DNA of 41,783 nucleotides from Chthoniobacter sp. (lineage in GTDB: Bacteria; Verrucomicrobiota; Verrucomicrobiia; Chthoniobacterales; Chthoniobacteraceae). Each line of letters begins with the position of its first letter. The first letter of the stretch is position 1. Where the stretch lies: NCBI GenBank assembly GCA_028293645.1, contig JAQGOK010000027.1, forward strand, positions 1 through 41,783, in the 5' to 3' direction. Position numbers and translations under genes: made by a program. The notes beneath the pieces were generated by a model. It was not told the origin of the DNA and ran no database searches. It was given only the letters and a program-made list of their open reading frames with translations. Positions 8,950-17,750 of this stretch are shown here, one piece after another.

Positions 8950-11448
8950 CTACTTCTGCTTGCGCGTGTCGCTTTCCAGTCGGCGCACGGTGGTGGTCTC
9001 GGTGGTCACCGTCTTTTGCTTCACCGGCTGCGCTCTGCGGATCTCGATGCGCGGCATGGGATCGGTCCGGCTCCGACGAAGCGTCGGATAAATCGTGGCT
9101 TCGAGGTCGGGTGGGATGTTGTAGAACTCCTGCGTCTTCTCACGCAGCATGACGTCTTCCTCCGGCGACCAGCTCACCTCGGGCCGAATCAGGATCACCA
9201 GCTCGTTGCGGACGCGTTCCTTTGTCGTATTGCTGAACAGGTAGCCGAGCACCGGGATGCTGCTTAGCAGCGGAATGCCCGAGCGCACACGGGTGGTGCT
9301 GGCCTTGATTAAGCCGCCGAGCACCAGCGTGCCTTGATTGGGCACGCGCACGTGGGTGCGCACATAGCGGGTCGCAATGGTCGGAATGTCGTTGTTGTCG
9401 ATGCGCGTGGAGCCGGAGATTTCATCGACCTTCTGCAGAATATCGAGGTCCACCTCGCGGTCGGAATTGATCAAGGGCACGACTTCGAGTTGCAGGGCAA
9501 CGCGCTTGAACTGGACGCTGGAGTTGGTCACGAGATTCGCATTGCCACCGACCGCGTTGCCGCCGTTGAAGCCGCTCTGAATGTTCGTCGGGACGGCGAC
9601 TTCCTGACCGGAAGCGATGATCGCTTTGCGAAGGTTGCTGGTGAAGATCCGGGGGCTCGATACGACTTTGAACCGGTTGGTATTTTCCAACGCGGTGACG
9701 ACCGCGGTCAGCGTGTTGCCCGCCGTGATGAAGCCGGTCAGGCCGCCCCCGCCGGCGGCGGCGATCTGCGTGACGGTTTGCTGGTTAAGCAGATTGTTCA
9801 GGTTCAGTTGCGGCTGATTGCCATTGAAGCTCGCGAGATTATTCGTGGTTCCGGTGCCGGTGCCCGGCGTCGTCGGGGTGCCAGGAACGGTCGGCGTGTC
9901 CGGGCCAGGATTGAGCACGATCGGATTCGAGCCGAGGCCGGCATTTCGGATGATGTAATCGACGCCGAACTGTTCGCGATCGGACATGTTCAGCTCACCA
10001 ATCACGACGGTAAACAACACCTGCGGCGCGCGTTTATCGAGCTGGTCGATGACCTTCCAGAGCTTCTCTTTGATGTCCTCGCTGCCGATCACGATGATCG
10101 TGTTCGCGCGTTTGTCCGCGATGATGCGGGTGTTGCCGACGATGCGCGCTTCCGGCGTGGTATCGACCTCTTCGGTGGACAGGCCTTCGGAGACGTTGAA
10201 CTCACCGCCACCGCTTCCGCCGCCGCTCCCGAAGGTGCCGCCGCCATCATTGTTGTTGTTATTGAAGAGGCTGCCCTGGTTGCCCGCCGTGCGGTTCCCC
10301 TGACCGGGCTGGTTTCCAGCTGCTCCGCCCTCCTCCTTCGCGCCAGGATCGGAGATCGCTTTGACGGCAATATCGAGCACATCTTTCGCGGAGACGAACT
10401 TCAAGGGACGCGCTGTAGGCGTGCCGAACTTCACGTTCGCATCGAACTCGCGGATCAGTTGCGCGACTCGCGGCATGTTTTCGGGACGCGTGACTACGTG
10501 AATGCGGTTGGTCCGTTTATCCGCGGTGATCTTGATCTTTCCGACGATGAAACTCTCCTCATTGGGACCACCTCCGGTGACCTCGATGGTGGTCGAGGCC
10601 TGCTCCGGAGGCGCGCCGGCCGCCAGCGGTGAGCCGTCTGGATTGGTCAGAACGCGCGGGGCCGGAGCGACGCGCGTCGCCACCGTTGCACCAGGCGCAC
10701 CCGGCTGCTGCGCTTGCTTGGTCAGGATGTCCTCGAGCTTCTTCTGTACATCCTCCGCGTCGGCGCGCTCTAGTTCGAAGAACTTGCTCAGCACTTCTGC
10801 AGGAGGGATATCGACCTCCTGGATCACGCGCAGGATCTGCCGGATGGTTGCTGAGTTTTCGGTGATCAACAACGCGCCGGACTTCGGCAGCGGCGTGATA
10901 TTGGTGTAGTTGCCTGGTGCCGCCACGACGAAGGTGCCGAGGATCGACGCGAGCTCCTGCGGGTCCACGTAACGCACCTTCGCCAGGAACGTGATCACGT
11001 GCTCGCCCTCCGGAATCAGCAGCTCGTCGGTAATGATGGGGATCGCCGCCGAGCGCGGTCCTCCTCGGCCGGAGCTGATTACTTTGACGATGTTGCTGTT
11101 CTCAACCGGCACCAGGCTGAAGCCGTTCAGCAGCAGGTTGATCTCGATGATTTTGATCGCGTCGTCCACAGGCACCAGTTGCGAGAGGACGATGTTCAGC
11201 GGTCCCATCACCTGGTTATCGATGACGAGATGCTTCTTCGTTAGCCGCTCGTAAAACGCGAGGACGTCCCGCACATCGGAGTTGGGGAACTGCAAAGGAA
11301 CGAGATCCTCTTCGCCTGGAACCTTCGACGGCACGGCTGCCGTTCGCGGCGGTGGCGCGATGGTCTGCGGACCGGCCGCATTCGGGAACTGAGCAAACGC
11401 GGTGCCGCTCAACAGCAGCGCGAGAAGGACTGACGTGGAGCGGGGCAT
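8950..11448 (-). CDS. gspD: Type II secretion system secretin GspD
   Basis: An outer-membrane secretin of 832 residues from ATG 11448, which starts directly at a signal peptide (MPRSTSVLLALLL...FAQ); an open frame 60 codons upstream is unlike the family. The N-domains begin at LQFPNSDVRDVLAFYERLT and repeat as N1-N3 modules (IIADKRANTIIVIGS). Two low-complexity linkers, one Gly/Asn-rich (SLFNNNNND, GSGGGSGGGE) and one Pro/Thr/Gly-rich (TPTVPGTPTTPGTGTG), enlarge it beyond the usual 650-700. The C-terminal secretin pore is clear: VVSSPRI, VPNQGTLVLGGLI, and IPVLGYLFSNTTKERVRNELVILIRPEV-type motif. First gene of the gspD-gspE unit. Confidence 0.93.
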   Translation of the reverse strand: MPRSTSVLLALLLSGTAFAQFPNAAGPQTIAPPPRTAAVPSKVPGEEDLVPLQFPNSDVRDVLAFYERLTKKHLVIDNQVMGPLNIVLSQLVPVDDAIKIIEINLLLNGFSLVPVENSNIVKVISSGRGGPRSAAIPIITDELLIPEGEHVITFLAKVRYVDPQELASILGTFVVAAPGNYTNITPLPKSGALLITENSATIRQILRVIQEVDIPPAEVLSKFFELERADAEDVQKKLEDILTKQAQQPGAPGATVATRVAPAPRVLTNPDGSPLAAGAPPEQASTTIEVTGGGPNEESFIVGKIKITADKRTNRIHVVTRPENMPRVAQLIREFDANVKFGTPTARPLKFVSAKDVLDIAVKAISDPGAKEEGGAAGNQPGQGNRTAGNQGSLFNNNNNDGGGTFGSGGGSGGGEFNVSEGLSTEEVDTTPEARIVGNTRIIADKRANTIIVIGSEDIKEKLWKVIDQLDKRAPQVLFTVVIGELNMSDREQFGVDYIIRNAGLGSNPIVLNPGPDTPTVPGTPTTPGTGTGTTNNLASFNGNQPQLNLNNLLNQQTVTQIAAAGGGGLTGFITAGNTLTAVVTALENTNRFKVVSSPRIFTSNLRKAIIASGQEVAVPTNIQSGFNGGNAVGGNANLVTNSSVQFKRVALQLEVVPLINSDREVDLDILQKVDEISGSTRIDNNDIPTIATRYVRTHVRVPNQGTLVLGGLIKASTTRVRSGIPLLSSIPVLGYLFSNTTKERVRNELVILIRPEVSWSPEEDVMLREKTQEFYNIPPDLEATIYPTLRRSRTDPMPRIEIRRAQPVKQKTVTTETTTVRRLESDTRKQK

Positions 11449-11608
11449 AAAGCTCTGGGGTTCGTAACAGTGCCGCTCAGAACGGTCAACGGCCCGAAAC
11501 AGCCGTGGTTTCTCGCCCATATTAGCGGCCAGAGCAAGCACGGCTCGGTGGAAGGCATCGGGTAATCCCGAAGGCCGCGTCGTCGAGCGGCCAACGGGGA
11601 GAAACTCG

Positions 11609-11638
11609 TTGACGCATTCCAAACGCAACCGGTAGCTT
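11609..11638 (+). promoter_or_regulatory. Candidate sigma-70-type promoter for the NDK-like gene
   Basis: TTGACG at 11609-11614 and TAGCTT at 11633-11638 are separated by 18 bp. They lie in the 292-bp gap between divergent gspD and the NDK-like gene, pointing right, and would give a leader of about 95 nt. The -35 is near consensus and the -10 only partial. No experimental support. Confidence 0.35.
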
Positions 11639-11740
11639 CCGGCCCCACCAAACCCAAAACTACAGAAAAACTTCTGCCTGCGTGGCTTTTGCGCTGTGAA
11701 ATCCGGGATTTCCAGCGGTCCGCGCGGGCACTTTTTATCT

Positions 11741-12907
11741 ATGGCCGAAGAACTCTCCTATGTGCTCGTCACGCCTTACTCGATCCGCAAGTCGCGCACG
11801 GGCGGCATCGTCGCCCGTCTGATCTCGCGGACGGGCCTCGATCTCGTCGCGGCCCGGATGTATGCGCCGAGTGCGGAGCTGGCCGAGAAGTATGCGGCAG
11901 GGATCCCGACCGATCCGGACCCGGTGCATCGCGCGACCCAGGAGTTGATCCAGAAGTATGTGCTGAAGAACCTCAACGGGAGCAGCGGCACCAAACCGCG
12001 GGTTTTGTTGCTGGTTTTCAAAGGCGAAGACGCAGTCGCGAAGATCAAGGCAACCGTCGGTCACATCGTGAATGAGCGGACCAGCGGAGAGACGATTCGC
12101 GACACTTACGGCGATTATCTCCAGGATGTGGATGGCAAGGTCAGCTACTTCGAACCCGCTGTTCTGGCGCCGCCCGATCCCGACTCCGCTCGCAAGGATT
12201 TGCAGCTCTGGGCCACCTATTCAGATAGCGATGGCGGTCTGTTGGATGGCGCGATTGAATTTCCCGCCGGCACGGAGGCCGAAAAGACGCTCGTCTTGAT
12301 CAAGCCGGATAACTTCCGGTTTCCCAACGCGCGGCCGGGCGGCGTGATCGATCTCTTCTCGCGCACCGGGCTCTACATCATTGCCTGCAAAGTGCATCGG
12401 ATGAGCGTGGCGCAGGCCGAGGAGTTTTACGGGCCGGTTCTCGCCGTCTTGCAGGACAAACTCAAGCAACGCTCGGGAGAAACGGCAGCGCGATTGTTTT
12501 CCAAGGAAGCGAACATCGCGCTTTCCCCAAGCGTCGAGGAGCAGCTTGGAGAAGTGCTCGGCCCCGTCGCCGGTCGCGAGAATTGGGAGCAAATCGTGCA
12601 GTTCATGGCGGGCTTGAAGCCGAGCGAATGTCCCGCCGACAAACGCAACGATCCGGGTTCGGAGAAGTGTCTCGCCATCTGCTATCAAGGCATCGACGCG
12701 GTCCGCAAGATTCGGGAAGTGCTCGGCCCGACTGATCCCTCCAAAGCGCCTCCCGGCACCATCCGGCGCGAATTCGGGCAGACGATCATGGTCAATGCCG
12801 CGCACGCATCGGACTCCGCGGAGAACGCGCAGCGCGAGATGGGCATCGTGAAAATTTCGGAGAACAACCTTAAACCGCTGATCGAATCCTGGTACGCGAG
12901 CAAGTAA
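11741..12907 (+). CDS. Tandem nucleoside diphosphate kinase-like protein
   Basis: A 388-residue protein made of two NDK-like halves; ordinary NDKs are about 140-150 residues. The second half (about 182-372) starts TLVLIKPDNF, carries APPGTIRREFG and keeps the catalytic phospho-histidine H355 in NAAHASDS. The first half (about 6-165) has the opening strand SYVLVTPYSI and GETIRDTYGD but where the histidine motif belongs it reads SYFEPAVLAP, so it lacks the catalytic His and is probably a non-catalytic partner. NDKs make NTPs from NDPs. Both halves carry inserts compared with standard NDK. ATG 11741 is chosen because it begins the first domain; the frame is open 15 codons upstream. The aminotransferase follows 39 bp later. 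Confidence 0.82.
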   Translation: MAEELSYVLVTPYSIRKSRTGGIVARLISRTGLDLVAARMYAPSAELAEKYAAGIPTDPDPVHRATQELIQKYVLKNLNGSSGTKPRVLLLVFKGEDAVAKIKATVGHIVNERTSGETIRDTYGDYLQDVDGKVSYFEPAVLAPPDPDSARKDLQLWATYSDSDGGLLDGAIEFPAGTEAEKTLVLIKPDNFRFPNARPGGVIDLFSRTGLYIIACKVHRMSVAQAEEFYGPVLAVLQDKLKQRSGETAARLFSKEANIALSPSVEEQLGEVLGPVAGRENWEQIVQFMAGLKPSECPADKRNDPGSEKCLAICYQGIDAVRKIREVLGPTDPSKAPPGTIRREFGQTIMVNAAHASDSAENAQREMGIVKISENNLKPLIESWYASK

Positions 12908-12946
12908 ACGCGTCTTCGTTCACTCAACCTGAAAACCCAAAATCTC

Positions 12947-14113
12947 ATGTCCATGGAACTCGCCCAACGCGCCACCATTCTTACTCCCTCGCTCACCTTG
13001 AGCATCGACTCGAAAGCCAAGGCGATGAAGGCCGAAGGTCTCGACGTTTGCAGCTTCGGCGCCGGCGAACCGGACTTCGATACGCCGGAGCACATCAAGA
13101 ACGCCGCGCAGGCAGCGATCGAGAGCGGCTTCACGAAATACACGCCCAGCTCTGGCATCCCCGAGCTGCGCCAGGCGATCGTGGACAAGTTTCAGGCGGA
13201 CAACGGCCTCAGTTACAAGTCGTCGCAGATCATCGTCAGCAACGGCGCGAAACATTCCTGTTACAACGCGATCCTGGCGACCTGCCAGGCCGGTGACGAA
13301 GTGATCATCCCGGCGCCATACTGGCTCAGCTATCCCGAGATGGTGCGGCTCGCCGGCGCCGAGCCGGTCTTCGTGCCGACTCGCGAGGAGAACGGCTGGA
13401 AGATGACTGCGGAAGATTTTCAGGACGCGATGACCCCGCGGACCAAGATGGTCATCATCAATTCACCAGGCAATCCAACGGGTGCGGTTTACACCCGCGA
13501 AGAGCTGGCGGCCCTCCTGGAAGTGGCTCAGGACGAAGAGATCCTGATCCTCTCGGACGAGATTTACGAGAAGCTGGTCTATGACGGGGTGGAGCACGTG
13601 AGCATGGCTTCTTTGCCGGGCGCGCTTGATCTCACGATCACGGTTAATGGCTTCTCCAAAGCCTACGCCATGACTGGCTGGCGGCTCGGCTACCTCGCCG
13701 CTCCGGAGCCGATCGCCAAAGCCATCGATGCAATCCAAAGCCACGCGACTTCGAACCCGTGTTCATTCGCTCAAAAAGGCGCGCTTGCTGCGCTCAAGGG
13801 TGATCAGCAGGCGGTGACCGACATGCGCGAGGAGTTCGACATTCGCCGCCAGTACATGGTGCAGCGGCTCTCCTCGATGGGCCGCCTTACGGTCGTGAAG
13901 CCTCAGGGCGCGTTCTACGTACTCGTGAACATCGGCCAGCTCGGGCTCAGCTCGACGAACTTCGCGGATCGCCTTCTCAGCAAGCATCATGTCGCCGTGG
14001 TGCCGGGCGTTGCTTTTGGCAACGACTCGACCATCCGCCTGAGCTACGCGACGAGCATGGACGTCCTCAAGAAGGGCCTCGATCGCCTGGAAGAGTTTTG
14101 CAAAACCTGCTGA
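12947..14113 (+). CDS. Class I PLP aminotransferase, aspartate aminotransferase-like
   Basis: A 388-residue fold type I aminotransferase, subgroup I-gamma, which usually transfers the amino group of aspartate (or prephenate) to 2-oxoglutarate. PLP residues are intact: N176 in SPGNPTG, D204 and Y207 in LSDEIYEKL, Schiff-base K238 in NGFSKAYAMTGWRLGY, and the substrate-binding Arg in TIRLSY near the C-terminus. Length is normal. It sits 39 bp after the NDK-like gene in the same direction, with its own strong terminator downstream, so the two may be co-transcribed. Exact substrate cannot be settled from sequence. Confidence 0.9.
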   Translation: MSMELAQRATILTPSLTLSIDSKAKAMKAEGLDVCSFGAGEPDFDTPEHIKNAAQAAIESGFTKYTPSSGIPELRQAIVDKFQADNGLSYKSSQIIVSNGAKHSCYNAILATCQAGDEVIIPAPYWLSYPEMVRLAGAEPVFVPTREENGWKMTAEDFQDAMTPRTKMVIINSPGNPTGAVYTREELAALLEVAQDEEILILSDEIYEKLVYDGVEHVSMASLPGALDLTITVNGFSKAYAMTGWRLGYLAAPEPIAKAIDAIQSHATSNPCSFAQKGALAALKGDQQAVTDMREEFDIRRQYMVQRLSSMGRLTVVKPQGAFYVLVNIGQLGLSSTNFADRLLSKHHVAVVPGVAFGNDSTIRLSYATSMDVLKKGLDRLEEFCKTC

Positions 14114-14158
14114 TTGCAGCAGCCTGCCGAGGCTTTCGGCGGGAACACAATTGACGCG

Positions 14159-14194
14159 AGCGCCGCCGGGTTTCACCCTGCGGCGCTTTTCGTT
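14159..14194 (+). terminator. Rho-independent terminator after the aminotransferase
   Basis: An 8-bp perfect GC-rich stem, AGCGCCGC (14159-14166) with GCGGCGCT (14180-14187), is extended inside by GGG/CCC and followed by TTTCGTTT. It sits 45 bp after the aminotransferase stop and just before the halogenase start, so the halogenase probably has separate or read-through transcription. Confidence 0.8.
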
Positions 14195-14202
14195 TCCCCC
14201 CA

Positions 14203-15687
14203 ATGATCAAGAACGTCCTCGTGCTCGGCGGAGGAACTGCCGGCCTGCTTTCCGCTCTGGTTTTGCGACGGCGTTTGCCGCAGTTGCAGGTCAGTGTCTT
14301 ACGCAGCGCGGATATCGGCGTGATCGGCGTTGGCGAGGGGACGACGCGCGCCTTTCCGGCGTTACTTTTCAAACAGCTCCGGCTCGACCCCGCACAGTTT
14401 TACGCTGAAGCGGAACCGATCTGGAAACTCGGCATTCGCTTCCTGTGGGGGCCGCGTGCCGCTTTTCACTACACCTTCAGTCAGACGCTGAACAACCGTT
14501 GGCCGGACTTGCCGAAGAATCACGGTTACTACTGCTGGGACGAGTTCGAGAACGTCGATCTTTGGTCCGCACTGATGAAGCGCAACAAAGCCTTCGCCCG
14601 GCGCAAAGATGGTCGGCCGCAGTTCACCGATCACGAGGTGCTCGGATTCCACGTCGAGAACAGGAAGCTCGTTGACTATCTCGAGGCCCGCTGCCGCGAG
14701 TTCAAGATCCCGATTGCTGATGGAACCGTGCAGCAGGTGGAGACCGGTCCGCGCGGTGTCGAAACGCTGGTGTTGGAAAACGGCGAACGAGTGACCGCGG
14801 ATTTGTTCGTTGACGCATCCGGCTTCCGTTCGGAACTGCTCGGGCGTGCCTTGGGCGAACCGTATAAGCCTTACACGGACGCGCTTTACTGCGATCGGGC
14901 GGTCATCGGCGGCTGGTCACGCAAGGACGAGCCGATCAAGCCGTACACGACGGCCGAAACGATGGACGCTGGCTGGGCCTGGCAGATTGAGCACGAGCAT
15001 TGGATCAATCGCGGTTACGTCTATAGCTCTCGCTTCATCTCCGATGACGCCGCCTGTGCGGAGTTCCTTGGCAAGAATCCAAAGGTGGCGACGCCGCCGC
15101 GCGTGGTGAAGTTTCGGACCGGCCGTTACCAGCGTGCATGGGTGCAGAATGTGGTCGCGATCGGGAATGCCAGCGGCTTCGTTGAGCCGCTCGAGGCGAC
15201 GGCCATCCAGGTGATCGGCACCCAGGCGCGCGTCCTCGCCGGCACTTTGGAGGAGACGAACTTTGAGGCGCCGCCGACTGCGGTGAATCTCTACAACCGG
15301 TTCGTCGGCGAAGTATGGGATGACATCCGCGATTTTCTCGCGATGCACTATCGCTTCAACACGCGCCTCGATACGCCGTTCTGGCAGGAGTGCCGGACGA
15401 GTATCGAGCTTGGCGGCGCCCGCGAGTTCGTTGAGTTTTTCCAGGAAGTCGGCCCGACCGCGCTTGCCAACGACACGTTGCTGCCTCGCAATTCGTCGTT
15501 CAAGGACGGGTATCTCGTCATGCTCGTCGGCCAGCAGGTGCCGTATCGTTTGCGCTACAAACCAAGCGATGCCGAATGGAAGAAATGGCACGCACGCTGT
15601 GCTGAGTTCGCTGCGACGGCGCAGGCCGGTCTGGATGTGAAAGAAATGCTCGGCGTGATCCGCGGCCCGAATTGGCGCTGGAGCTGA
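14203..15687 (+). CDS. Flavin-dependent halogenase-like protein (tryptophan halogenase family)
   Basis: A 494-residue FAD protein of the Trp_halogenase family. It has the N-terminal dinucleotide-binding GGGTAG (9-14), a lysine at K75 in IWKLGIRF matching the catalytic lysine of PrnA-type halogenases, RGYVYSSRFISDD (270-282) and GNASGFVEPLEAT (321-333). Two diagnostic positions differ: the W-x-W-x-I-P motif reads WAWQIE (258-263), with Glu in place of Pro, and the Glu-Ser pair reads E331-A332. It therefore may be a halogenase with unusual chemistry or a related FAD oxygenase. A PhzF-family gene follows within about 80 bp. No flavin reductase or biosynthetic scaffold gene is present in the window. 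Confidence 0.8.
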   Translation: MIKNVLVLGGGTAGLLSALVLRRRLPQLQVSVLRSADIGVIGVGEGTTRAFPALLFKQLRLDPAQFYAEAEPIWKLGIRFLWGPRAAFHYTFSQTLNNRWPDLPKNHGYYCWDEFENVDLWSALMKRNKAFARRKDGRPQFTDHEVLGFHVENRKLVDYLEARCREFKIPIADGTVQQVETGPRGVETLVLENGERVTADLFVDASGFRSELLGRALGEPYKPYTDALYCDRAVIGGWSRKDEPIKPYTTAETMDAGWAWQIEHEHWINRGYVYSSRFISDDAACAEFLGKNPKVATPPRVVKFRTGRYQRAWVQNVVAIGNASGFVEPLEATAIQVIGTQARVLAGTLEETNFEAPPTAVNLYNRFVGEVWDDIRDFLAMHYRFNTRLDTPFWQECRTSIELGGAREFVEFFQEVGPTALANDTLLPRNSSFKDGYLVMLVGQQVPYRLRYKPSDAEWKKWHARCAEFAATAQAGLDVKEMLGVIRGPNWRWS

Positions 15688-15766
15688 TCGCGTGGGTCGA
15701 CTACCGGAGCGTTTGTCCGAGCGCACGCGCGCTTGTTCGCAAAGAACACTTCTGCAAAAACGTGGT

Positions 15767-16552
15767 GTGCGAGTTCCTTACTTCCAGGTGGATGCGTTTA
15801 CCGATCGTCTGTTTGCCGGCAATCCGGCCGGGATTTGCCTCCTGGAGGAATGGCTCCCGGATGCACTCCTGCAAGGAATCGCGACGGAGAACAATCTTTC
15901 GGAGACGGCCTTTCTCGTGCCGAAGGGCAGCGACTTCGATTTGCGTTGGTTCACGCCGGAGGTGGAGATCGATCTCTGCGGTCACGCGACTTTGGCGGCG
16001 GCCTTCGTGATCTTCCACGAGTTGAAGTTGAGGGGCAGCACCGTTCGTTTCCACACGCGGAGCGGAGTGCTGAGCGCGGATCGGGCGGAGGAAGTGATCA
16101 CTTTGGATTTTCCCGCTTTGCCGGCAGCAACCTGCACTGCGCCGGCGGCTCTGATCAATGGCCTCGGATGGATGCCGATCGAGGTGCGCTGTGGGGTGGA
16201 GGATCTGCTCGCGGTCGTCACATCCGAGGCGGACGTGCTTTCCTTGAAGCCGGACACGGCGCAACTTGCCGCTTTGGATGCTCGCGGCATCATCGTGACC
16301 GCTCCGGGATCGGACTGTGATTTCGTATCCCGTTTCTTCGCGCCGCGTTTGGGGATCGTGGAAGATCCGGTCACCGGTTCGGCTCACAGCACGCTCATTC
16401 CGTATTGGAGCGAACGCCTTGGTAAAACGCGGATGCTGGCGCGACAATTGTCCAGCCGCGGCGGCGAACTCTTCTGCGAGGCGCGCGGAGATCGCGTCGG
16501 AATCGGGGGTCGCGCAGTGCTTTACAGCCGGTCGCAGCTGGAACTGCCTTAG
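15767..16552 (+). CDS. PhzF-family isomerase/epimerase
   Basis: A 261-residue protein of the phenazine biosynthesis PhzF-like family (diaminopimelate epimerase fold). The catalytic glutamate E46 in NNLSETAFL is present, as are FAGNPAG (16-22), CGHATLA (71-77) and EDPVTGSAHSTL in the second lobe. The start is uncertain: GTG 15767 gives MRVPYFQVDAF, matching family N-termini, while an in-frame GTG at 15692 adds 25 unrelated residues. It lies just downstream of the halogenase and could share its transcript. Most PhzF homologues have unknown substrates and this one has no phenazine genes nearby. Confidence 0.85.
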   Translation: MRVPYFQVDAFTDRLFAGNPAGICLLEEWLPDALLQGIATENNLSETAFLVPKGSDFDLRWFTPEVEIDLCGHATLAAAFVIFHELKLRGSTVRFHTRSGVLSADRAEEVITLDFPALPAATCTAPAALINGLGWMPIEVRCGVEDLLAVVTSEADVLSLKPDTAQLAALDARGIIVTAPGSDCDFVSRFFAPRLGIVEDPVTGSAHSTLIPYWSERLGKTRMLARQLSSRGGELFCEARGDRVGIGGRAVLYSRSQLELP

Positions 16553-16582
16553 GGCATCGAGGCATTGCGTCGAGCAGTCCGC

Positions 16583-16616
16583 AAAAAAAACGCCGCGTCC
16601 CATACGGAACGCGGCG
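16583..16616 (-). terminator. Rho-independent terminator of trxA
   Basis: Read leftward, CGCCGCGTTCC, a short loop and GGGACGCGGCG form a stem of ten pairs with one bulge, followed by eight T. The strong T-run is on the trxA side (A-run 16583-16590 on the plus strand). The hairpin lies between convergent PhzF-like and trxA genes and may also slow rightward transcription. Confidence 0.88.
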
Positions 16617-16634
16617 CTTGAAGTTACAGGTGCC

Positions 16635-16964
16635 TTAGGCGAGCGCTTCGAGCTTCGCGATGATTTCGGCTTTCGGCACGCGGCCGACCACCTGATCGCG
16701 AACCTGGCCGTCCTTGAAGAACAACAGCGCAGGGATCGAGTTGATTCGAAAGCGTGCAGCCGTCTCCGTATTCTCATCGACGTTCACTTTGCCGACTTTA
16801 AGCACACCGGCCCTGGAGTCGGCGATCTCGTCGATCACGGGTGAAAGCTGCACGCACGGGCCGCACCATGGCGCCCAGAAGTCCACGAGGACCGGCTGCT
16901 CAGATTTCAAGACTTCGCTTTCGAAGTTTGCGTCCGTGAGGGCAACGACGTTGGTGCTGGCCAT
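16635..16964 (-). CDS. trxA: Thioredoxin
   Basis: A 109-residue cytosolic thioredoxin with the redox motif WCGPC (C34, C37), VDFWAPWCGPC, the buried Asp at VDF, and the cis-proline segment SIPALLFFKDGQ. Length matches the family and there is no signal peptide. It reduces protein disulfides using thioredoxin reductase. The gene starts 17 bp after the stop of the proline-rich membrane protein on the same strand and ends at a strong terminator, so the two are probably one transcript. Confidence 0.96.
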   Translation of the reverse strand: MASTNVVALTDANFESEVLKSEQPVLVDFWAPWCGPCVQLSPVIDEIADSRAGVLKVGKVNVDENTETAARFRINSIPALLFFKDGQVRDQVVGRVPKAEIIAKLEALA

Positions 16965-16981
16965 GGATTCGGGAATGGGAT

Positions 16982-17731
16982 TTACGAAACCGCCGCCGAG
17001 CTGTAGGCGAGGTAGGTGAGAATTGCGGCTCCGAGTGAGGCAATCAGAGCCACGATCGCGAGCAGATTGAACGAGCTGTCGGAAGTGGAAACGCCGCCGG
17101 TGTTCAACGACGCAGGAGAGTGCTGAACGGCAGGTGCAGTCTGGATCGCGGAGGCGGAAGGCTGACGGACCAGCGGCTGGGTCTGTTGCATCTTCACGGT
17201 GGCCTTCGGCATCGCGGGCTTCGTCCCTTCGGGTGGCAGCGTGATGCGCGCGGTTTCCTTCTTGGGCGCCGCAGCCTTCTGGGTCACGGGCTCAGGCGCA
17301 CCAGCCGGAGCGGGTCCTGGCTTTAGCGGGAGCGTGGGCTTGCTCAAGCCGGGTGGCTTGGGCGGTGGATTTCCGGCGCCCATGGGTTTCGGTGGGGGCA
17401 GGGGAGCGGACGGGGAGCCGGGAGGACGCGGTGGCAAAGGCGCGCTGGATCCCGGTGGTTTCGGTGGTGGAACGAAAGGCCTTGCTCCTGAGCCCGCGTC
17501 ATCAGGTGCTGCGGCCGACGATCCGACGCTCAACTTGGTGGTCTCTTTCTTGGGAGCAACACCGATCGGTGGCGGCGCACCCACTCCACTTTTGCCGGGC
17601 AAATTGATCCGAACCGTCTCGCGTTTGGTGGTCGGGGTGTCCGATTTCGCCGGGAGCGTGATGCGGATTGTCTCCGCTTTCGATGCGTCGTCTGGGGATT
17701 CGGAGGGGGCTGGAGGAACGTCGTCAGGCAT
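16982..17731 (-). CDS. Proline-rich membrane-anchored protein with repeated K-x-E-T-x-R-I-x-L-P motifs
   Basis: A 249-residue protein of unknown function. A short motif recurs: KAETIRITLPAK (18-29), KRETVRINLPGK (36-47), a shorter KKETTKLSV (61-69) and KKETARITLPPE (157-168). Residues 85-150 are almost pure Pro/Gly/Ala/Lys (PPPKPP, LPPRPPG). A single membrane helix near 222-243 ends close to the C-terminus, with no N-terminal signal peptide, so it is probably tail-anchored with the repeats in the cytosol. Start at 17731 follows a good promoter; the frame stays open upstream but reads across that promoter. It lies directly upstream of trxA. The repeats could be peptide ligands or phosphorylation sites, which is speculation. 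Confidence 0.75.
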   Translation of the reverse strand: MPDDVPPAPSESPDDASKAETIRITLPAKSDTPTTKRETVRINLPGKSGVGAPPPIGVAPKKETTKLSVGSSAAAPDDAGSGARPFVPPPKPPGSSAPLPPRPPGSPSAPLPPPKPMGAGNPPPKPPGLSKPTLPLKPGPAPAGAPEPVTQKAAAPKKETARITLPPEGTKPAMPKATVKMQQTQPLVRQPSASAIQTAPAVQHSPASLNTGGVSTSDSSFNLLAIVALIASLGAAILTYLAYSSAAVS

Positions 17732-17750
17732 AGGAATGAGTGTGTGTCGC

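Noticed and set aside
9334-10632. 432-codon plus-strand open frame antisense to gspD
   Set aside because: A GC-rich antisense shadow; the minus strand is a clear secretin and this frame shows no domain or start context.
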